This document shows, one piece after another, positions 6,130 to 8,564 of a DNA stretch of 8,564 nt; the stretch's first letter is position 1; every line of letters begins with the position of its first letter. A model generated the notes under the pieces. The model saw only the letters and a program-made list of their open reading frames with translations, was not told where the DNA came from and ran no database searches. The translations under genes were made by a program, and so were the position numbers. The stretch comes from Candidatus Nanohaloarchaea archaeon (lineage in GTDB: Archaea > EX4484-52 > GLR71): contig JAUVES010000021.1 of NCBI GenBank assembly GCA_030594675.1, forward strand, positions 1 through 8,564, in the 5' to 3' direction.

Positions 6130-6360
6130 TCACCCTTTTTTATAATCATCAATTATTTCTTGGACTGTCTTGAGACTGTAGCATGTAAACTTAGCTGTGT
6201 ATGGTTTCACCTTTCTTTTTGTCGTGATTATATCACCATCAGGTACTTGAATCACCAATGTTTCTTTGAACTTCCCATTTAGAAACTTGATCGCCTCTTC
6301 TCTTGTCTCACATTTAAGTTCATAACAGTTCTTTCCATATAGTTTAATTGCAGGATACAT
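6130..6360 (-). CDS. Hypothetical protein (76 aa)
   Basis: Not recognised. The sequence alternates strands and short helices: an N-terminal strand (AIKLYG), a helix (TREEAIKFLNGK), strands (TLVIQV, DGDIITTKRKV) and a C-terminal helix (LKTVQEIIDDYKKG), compatible with a small alpha/beta fold. Two or three cysteines are scattered without a metal pattern. The ATG at 6360 shares its A with the TAA stop of the preceding gene (TAATG) and follows GGTGA by five bases, so it is co-translated. It is AT-rich, like the gene upstream of it and unlike the GC-richer genes downstream. Confidence 0.7.
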   Translation of the reverse strand: MYPAIKLYGKNCYELKCETREEAIKFLNGKFKETLVIQVPDGDIITTKRKVKPYTAKFTCYSLKTVQEIIDDYKKG

Positions 6361-6641
6361 TATCTTTCACCTTTTTCTTTATCTCTTACAAAGTTCAAGA
6401 AATCATTTAAGATTTCTGGTATATCATCATGACATCCAAGGTTGTCTTCAAATTCATTCTTTAAATCTTGAATCGTATTAGATATATTCCTTATTTTTAT
6501 ACTAAATGTAGTTTGAAATTCTTTATCTGTCATATCCCAAAAAACAGGACAATGTGTTCCAATTATCCCTTGACCAGTATGTTCTGTTTTCTTTGAATTT
6601 TTAACAATATATTTCATAATATCTCTTGTTAAACTCATCAT
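6360..6641 (-). CDS. Hypothetical protein (93 aa)
   Basis: Not recognised. It looks mainly helical, with a central stretch (IKIRNISNTIQDLKNEFEDNL) that could be amphipathic, an HCPVFW segment in the middle and an acidic to basic C-terminus ending EKGER. No membrane span or clear metal site. Two adjacent ATGs (6641 and 6638) are possible starts; the first follows TGAGGCGAT, in which the TGA is the stop of the preceding gene. Its last codons contain the GGTGA site of the following gene. Confidence 0.7.
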   Translation of the reverse strand: MMSLTRDIMKYIVKNSKKTEHTGQGIIGTHCPVFWDMTDKEFQTTFSIKIRNISNTIQDLKNEFEDNLGCHDDIPEILNDFLNFVRDKEKGER

Positions 6642-6649
6642 TTATCGCC

Positions 6650-6946
6650 TCAAAACCTGATACACTTCTTCCTTTCTCTTGAAATCTCCCACTTGATCTT
6701 CCTCTCAATTTTCTCCTTCTCCTGCAACAGAAAGTATACTTCTTTTTTTATCGCCTTCAACTTGTGGTGCAGGTACTTGAGCATGTCAGGGAAGGTGTCA
6801 GCGACCTTGACATGCTTAATCAATGTCTTCTTATCGGTGCTGAACCTGACCTTGACGACCTTGCTGCCACCCTTGAGAACTTCTGCATTGTAAGGCATAT
6901 TGTCGTGTTCAATTATCACTGTCTTATTCTGTTTCATAATTATCAC
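6650..6946 (-). CDS. Coiled-coil protein with beta-rich head, paralog A
   Basis: A 98-aa protein with a beta-rich N-terminal part (TVIIE at 9-13, AEVL at 21-24, VVKVRF at 30-35) and a long charged helix from about residue 52 to the end with a heptad-like pattern, suggesting a coiled coil. It aligns with the gene at 7137-7418 over almost its whole length with one single-residue gap: TVII, P18, AEVL, then F, M, Y and KLK at matching places. I took the GTG at 6946, which overlaps the preceding stop (GTGA), because the paralog starts at the same place with a GTG; an ATG at 6937 is the alternative. The head resembles an SH3-like or Tudor-like barrel in pattern only. Function unknown. Codons are GC-richer than in the two genes downstream. 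Confidence 0.75.
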   Translation of the reverse strand: MIIMKQNKTVIIEHDNMPYNAEVLKGGSKVVKVRFSTDKKTLIKHVKVADTFPDMLKYLHHKLKAIKKEVYFLLQEKEKIERKIKWEISRERKKCIRF

Positions 6947-7131
6947 TTCTGTGCAAATTTGCTACATCTTACAATTCTTTCTCCTTTATATGGAAAATCA
7001 TTATCAATACCATATGCACAATATATACCTATATCTGGTATCTTAGATAGATTACAGAAGAAGGGGGTTCTTCTGAATACTTCAATGGTTATGCAATGTT
7101 TACATCTGTTGCATATCGGTTCTTGTTCCAT
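6943..7131 (-). CDS. Small Cys-rich (zinc-binding) phage-type protein
   Basis: A 62-aa protein with C7xxC10xxC13 near the start, C26 and C38 in the middle and C56 near the end in the phrase RCSKFAQK. The arrangement (CxxCxxC, an aromatic-Cys strand, and a terminal CSxF) matches a widespread type of small Cys-rich protein in phages and archaeal mobile elements whose function is unknown. I chose the ATG at 7131, which has AAAGGATGA upstream; an ATG at 7140 overlaps the previous stop as ATGA but has its purine tract directly against it. It lies between the two paralogous coiled-coil genes and ends with GTGA overlapping the next start. Confidence 0.7.
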   Translation of the reverse strand: MEQEPICNRCKHCITIEVFRRTPFFCNLSKIPDIGIYCAYGIDNDFPYKGERIVRCSKFAQK

Positions 7132-7136
7132 GAAAA

Positions 7137-7418
7137 TCATCCTTTCTTTTTGTTCTCACAATCTAACTTGACCTTGACCCTGCTGCGTTCTTCCCGAAGC
7201 TTGAATATCTCGTCATCTAGTTTCTTTAATTTCATCCGATAATAGTCAGCCATGCTGCCGAATATCTTATCCTTAGATACTGTCCTGTGCATCATGGTCG
7301 TGTTGTCCTTGAACTCTACCTCTAGGCTCCCGCCATACCTGTGCCTCAGAACCTCGGCAACCTTCGGCTCGCCCACCCAGTCTATGATGACTGTCTCTTT
7401 TTTGTCATAATCTATCAC
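7137..7418 (-). CDS. Coiled-coil protein with beta-rich head, paralog B
   Basis: A 93-aa paralog of 6650-6946. The N-terminal strands (TVIID at 9-13, AEVL at 21-24, LEVEF at 32-36) are followed by a helix from about 53 (FGSMADYYRMKLKKLDDEIFKLREERS), very regular in hydrophobic spacing and so probably a coiled-coil dimer. The start is GTG at 7418, overlapping the stop of the upstream orphan tail as GTGA. The same junction, with AAG-TGA, precedes paralog A, so the duplication may have included the end of the upstream gene. Codons are notably GC-rich for this window. The function is unknown; head-plus-coil layouts are common in scaffold and nucleic-acid-binding proteins. Confidence 0.75.
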   Translation of the reverse strand: MIDYDKKETVIIDWVGEPKVAEVLRHRYGGSLEVEFKDNTTMMHRTVSKDKIFGSMADYYRMKLKKLDDEIFKLREERSRVKVKLDCENKKKG

Positions 7419-7525
7419 TTTTCATCTTCAAGTTCTTTCTTCAGCCTGTTCCGTATCTTGCCATACTTGTCCCTCTCGCCGTAGTCGGCAAGTCTGTCGT
7501 TCTTGTCAGTGTCAAGCTCAAATAA
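7415..7525 (-). pseudogene. 36-codon orphan coding tail with no start codon
   Basis: Between the TGA at 7528-7526 and the next gene there is an open frame in phase with the preceding gene. It reads LFELDTDKNDRLADYGER and continues to a TGA at 7417-7415. Third positions are strongly G or C and the peptide is charged and helical, like the genes just downstream and unlike the AT-rich frame upstream. It contains no ATG, GTG or TTG, so it cannot be translated alone. It is either the 3' end of a gene whose beginning was replaced, or an extension reached by UGA readthrough. Its junction with the next gene (GTGA) is still intact. Confidence 0.5.
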
Positions 7526-7684
7526 TCAGTCTATGAGTTCAACTATCAATATGTCTTTTTCATGACAATTTTTACAGTTGGCATAGTTATCTTTTTTAAA
7601 TATAGGATGTTCTATTATATTTTTTACTATATATACTGTATTTCGTTTATCTTTTATATCTTGTATCTGTCGTATCATACCACT
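7526..7684 (-). CDS. Winged-helix regulator, 3' part (wing and Cys tail)
   Basis: This is the part of the regulator that lies in the -1 frame after the A7 run. It begins SGMIRQIQDIKDKRNTVYIV, which reads as the beta-hairpin wing that should follow the recognition helix encoded upstream, and ends with a short Cys/His stretch (CKNCHEKD) and VELID before TGA at 7528-7526. A separate ATG exists at 7720 in this frame, but the codons before the A7 run overlap the helix-turn-helix frame and make no sensible protein, so I read it as the continuation of the same gene. Its own function is to complete the DNA-binding domain. Confidence 0.6.
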   Translation of the reverse strand, partial: SGMIRQIQDIKDKRNTVYIVKNIIEHPIFKKDNYANCKNCHEKDILIVELID

Positions 7685-7839
7685 TTTTTTAGATATCTTG
7701 TATGTTTTATAACAGTGCATTTACTTAATCCTGTTTCATTAATTATCTGTGAAATGTTTTTTGGTATTTTAGATAATGTAAAGAGTATCCGTTCTGAATG
7801 TTCCCGAGATATTTTTTTCTGTTGTTCATATATTAACAT
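7675..7839 (-). CDS. Winged-helix DNA-binding regulator, 5' part (frameshifted)
   Basis: Residues 15-52 form a helix-turn-helix typical of MarR/ArsR-type regulators: SERILFTLSKIP, then NISQIINETGL, then SKCTVIKHTRYLKK as recognition helix. The frame then stops after VV, just where the wing should follow, and the wing is found in the -1 frame after the A7 run at 7690-7684. Joining the two gives a 104-aa protein. The start ATG at 7839 follows GATGAGG closely; upstream ATG 7848 overlaps the previous stop (ATGA). It probably controls its own operon. The break may be a mutation, a homopolymer error in the sequence, or programmed -1 slippage on A-AAA-AAA. Confidence 0.65.
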   Translation of the reverse strand: MLIYEQQKKISREHSERILFTLSKIPKNISQIINETGLSKCTVIKHTRYLKKVV

Positions 7840-7844
7840 AATCC

Positions 7845-8162
7845 TCATCCCTTGACAATGACCTCTAAATCCTTGATGCATCTAATCTTTCGCTTGTCTT
7901 TGCTGGTATATATGAAATGGTTAGATATGCTATCAGTCAGGTTCTGAGCTATGAAAGTATCCATGATATCTCCTTGAGTGAAAAAATACTTGTCAGTCTG
8001 CATAGACCATTTCAATAGACATTCACCTGATTTATTATGGCTATGGTGACGTCCTGTATGCCCCCATTTACGGGTGCATTGGAATACACCTTTGTCTGTC
8101 TCTATCTGTGCATTGCACCTGTACCTGTGTATTGTCGTGTCTGCATCTTTCGGGCAACCCAT
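7845..8162 (-). CDS. Cys/His zinc-binding protein with GHxGxH motif
   Basis: A 105-aa protein whose first half carries C16, C29, then H35TGRH39 with CTRKWGHTGRHH, and W52. The order C...C-x5-H-x3-H...W is that of a small putative metal-binding module frequent in phage-encoded proteins, where a GHxGxH follows the second Cys. The second half (DTFIAQNLTDSISNHFIYTS) is of unknown fold and ends in a basic, helical region (KDKRKIRC). Start at ATG 8162, about six bases after the stop of the preceding gene, with GTGA seven bases before it. Its middle is GC-rich. Role unknown; binding of DNA or of a partner protein is plausible from the metal site. Confidence 0.75.
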   Translation of the reverse strand: MGCPKDADTTIHRYRCNAQIETDKGVFQCTRKWGHTGRHHSHNKSGECLLKWSMQTDKYFFTQGDIMDTFIAQNLTDSISNHFIYTSKDKRKIRCIKDLEVIVKG

Positions 8163-8168
8163 AATTAT

Positions 8169-8351
8169 TCACTCTTCTTTTCTTTCAGCAGGTTCATCAA
8201 CATTGTATGCAGCCATTATGTCAAATATTCCGAATAGACTTAACATTACAAAGAGTGCATATTCAACATTATTTGTGCCTGTAAATAATACATATGCACT
8301 ACCTATAAAGCAAAATATGCCAGCACCTATACATAATCCTTTCCATTTCAT
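8169..8351 (-). CDS. Two-helix membrane protein, paralog of the upstream gene
   Basis: A 60-aa protein with two hydrophobic helices at about 5-23 (GLCIGAGIFCFIGSAYVLF) and 31-49, a short polar turn between them (TNNVE) and a charged tail ending ERKEE. The start ATG 8351 follows GAGTGAT, in which the TGA is the stop of the preceding gene. The layout, start (MK-x-x-G), second-helix F-x-IF-D/N, and tail match the gene just upstream, so the pair looks like an old tandem duplication. The function is unknown; hairpin membrane proteins of this size in mobile elements include virion membrane and lysis proteins, but nothing here decides between them. Confidence 0.75.
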   Translation of the reverse strand: MKWKGLCIGAGIFCFIGSAYVLFTGTNNVEYALFVMLSLFGIFDIMAAYNVDEPAERKEE

Positions 8352-8357
8352 TGTCTA

Positions 8358-8537
8358 TCACTCTTTCTTATTTATTCTGTTGTCTTCAAAGGCAAAGTAC
8401 ATATTGAATATAACAAAAAATACACCAACAAAGAACCAAATCAGACTATGTATCTCTGTATGTGGCATGAACATTGAGTGAATAAGTATCAATGACCATA
8501 CCAATGCCATACCCAAATAAAAACCGTTTATCTTCAC
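8358..8537 (-). CDS. Two-helix membrane protein, first gene visible
   Basis: A 59-aa protein with helices at about 6-24 and 31-50 and the tail INKKE. I chose GTG 8537 because GGTGA lies five bases upstream and because the resulting start, MKINGFYLG, then aligns without gaps to the MKWKGLCIG of the next gene. An in-frame ATG at 8549 would add MVND and lacks a good site. Upstream, the frame ending KKEEDGE and TGA at 8541-8539 may be the end of yet another operon gene lying outside the window, because the GGTGA falls in its last codons as at other junctions here. Function unknown. Confidence 0.7.
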   Translation of the reverse strand: MKINGFYLGMALVWSLILIHSMFMPHTEIHSLIWFFVGVFFVIFNMYFAFEDNRINKKE

Positions 8538-8564
8538 ATCATTCACCATCTTCTTCTTTCTTGT

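Noticed and set aside
7526..7528. UGA reassigned as a sense codon in this element
   Set aside because: UGA ends most genes here at precise overlaps with following starts, so it functions as a stop in general; only local readthrough could be considered.
6693..8481. Plus-strand frames opposite the small-gene operon, up to 135 codons
   Set aside because: The minus-strand genes show ribosome-binding sites, tight junctions, paralogy and metal motifs; the plus frames cross gene borders and have none of these.

Overview
The window looks like part of an archaeal extrachromosomal or integrated element (virus, plasmid or similar), not ordinary chromosome. The archaeal signs are an XPD/Rad3-type Fe-S helicase with archaeal-style motifs, an AAA+ protein with an MCM-like C-terminal winged helix, repeated GGTGA/GAGG-type Shine-Dalgarno (SD) sites, and oligo-T tracts after a gene end. 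The DNA is AT-rich. All confidently called genes lie on the minus strand, closely packed and mostly small and unrecognised, which is typical of archaeal mobile elements. The host lineage and the virus/plasmid question cannot be settled from this sequence.

Layout in the direction of transcription (right to left). From 8549 to 5503 there is one tight operon of small genes: two related two-helix membrane proteins, a Cys/His zinc-binding protein, a winged-helix regulator split by a frameshift at a run of seven A, a 36-codon orphan coding tail behind an in-frame UGA, two related coiled-coil proteins that bracket a Cys-rich protein, two proteins of unknown function, a 49-aa membrane peptide (5977-6126), and two zinc-ribbon-like proteins. 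Most junctions overlap or are a few bases apart. In several the UGA stop lies inside the next gene's SD, so translation is probably coupled. The operon's promoter is not in the window.

From 4886 to 5502 there is a 617-bp, very AT-rich intergenic region. It contains oligo-T termination signals for the right-hand operon, seven copies of TGATTAA in both orientations, an almost pure A/T stretch, a 17-bp palindrome, a 17-bp direct repeat near each side, and a possible 30-codon plus-strand membrane peptide. I read it as a candidate replication origin and control region.

From 4885 to 1 there is a second operon, a replication-type module: a 70-aa protein with a faint AbrB-like look, an unknown 100-aa protein, the 725-aa MCM-like AAA+ protein, the 694-aa XPD-family helicase, and the first 16 codons of another gene cut by the window edge. 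An iteron-like origin directly upstream of a putative MCM-type helicase and an XPD helicase suggests an element that brings its own initiation and unwinding machinery. The two families usually move in opposite directions on DNA. Points that most deserve checking are the origin, the frameshifted regulator with its orphan tail, the two duplicated gene pairs, and how the two helicases work together.
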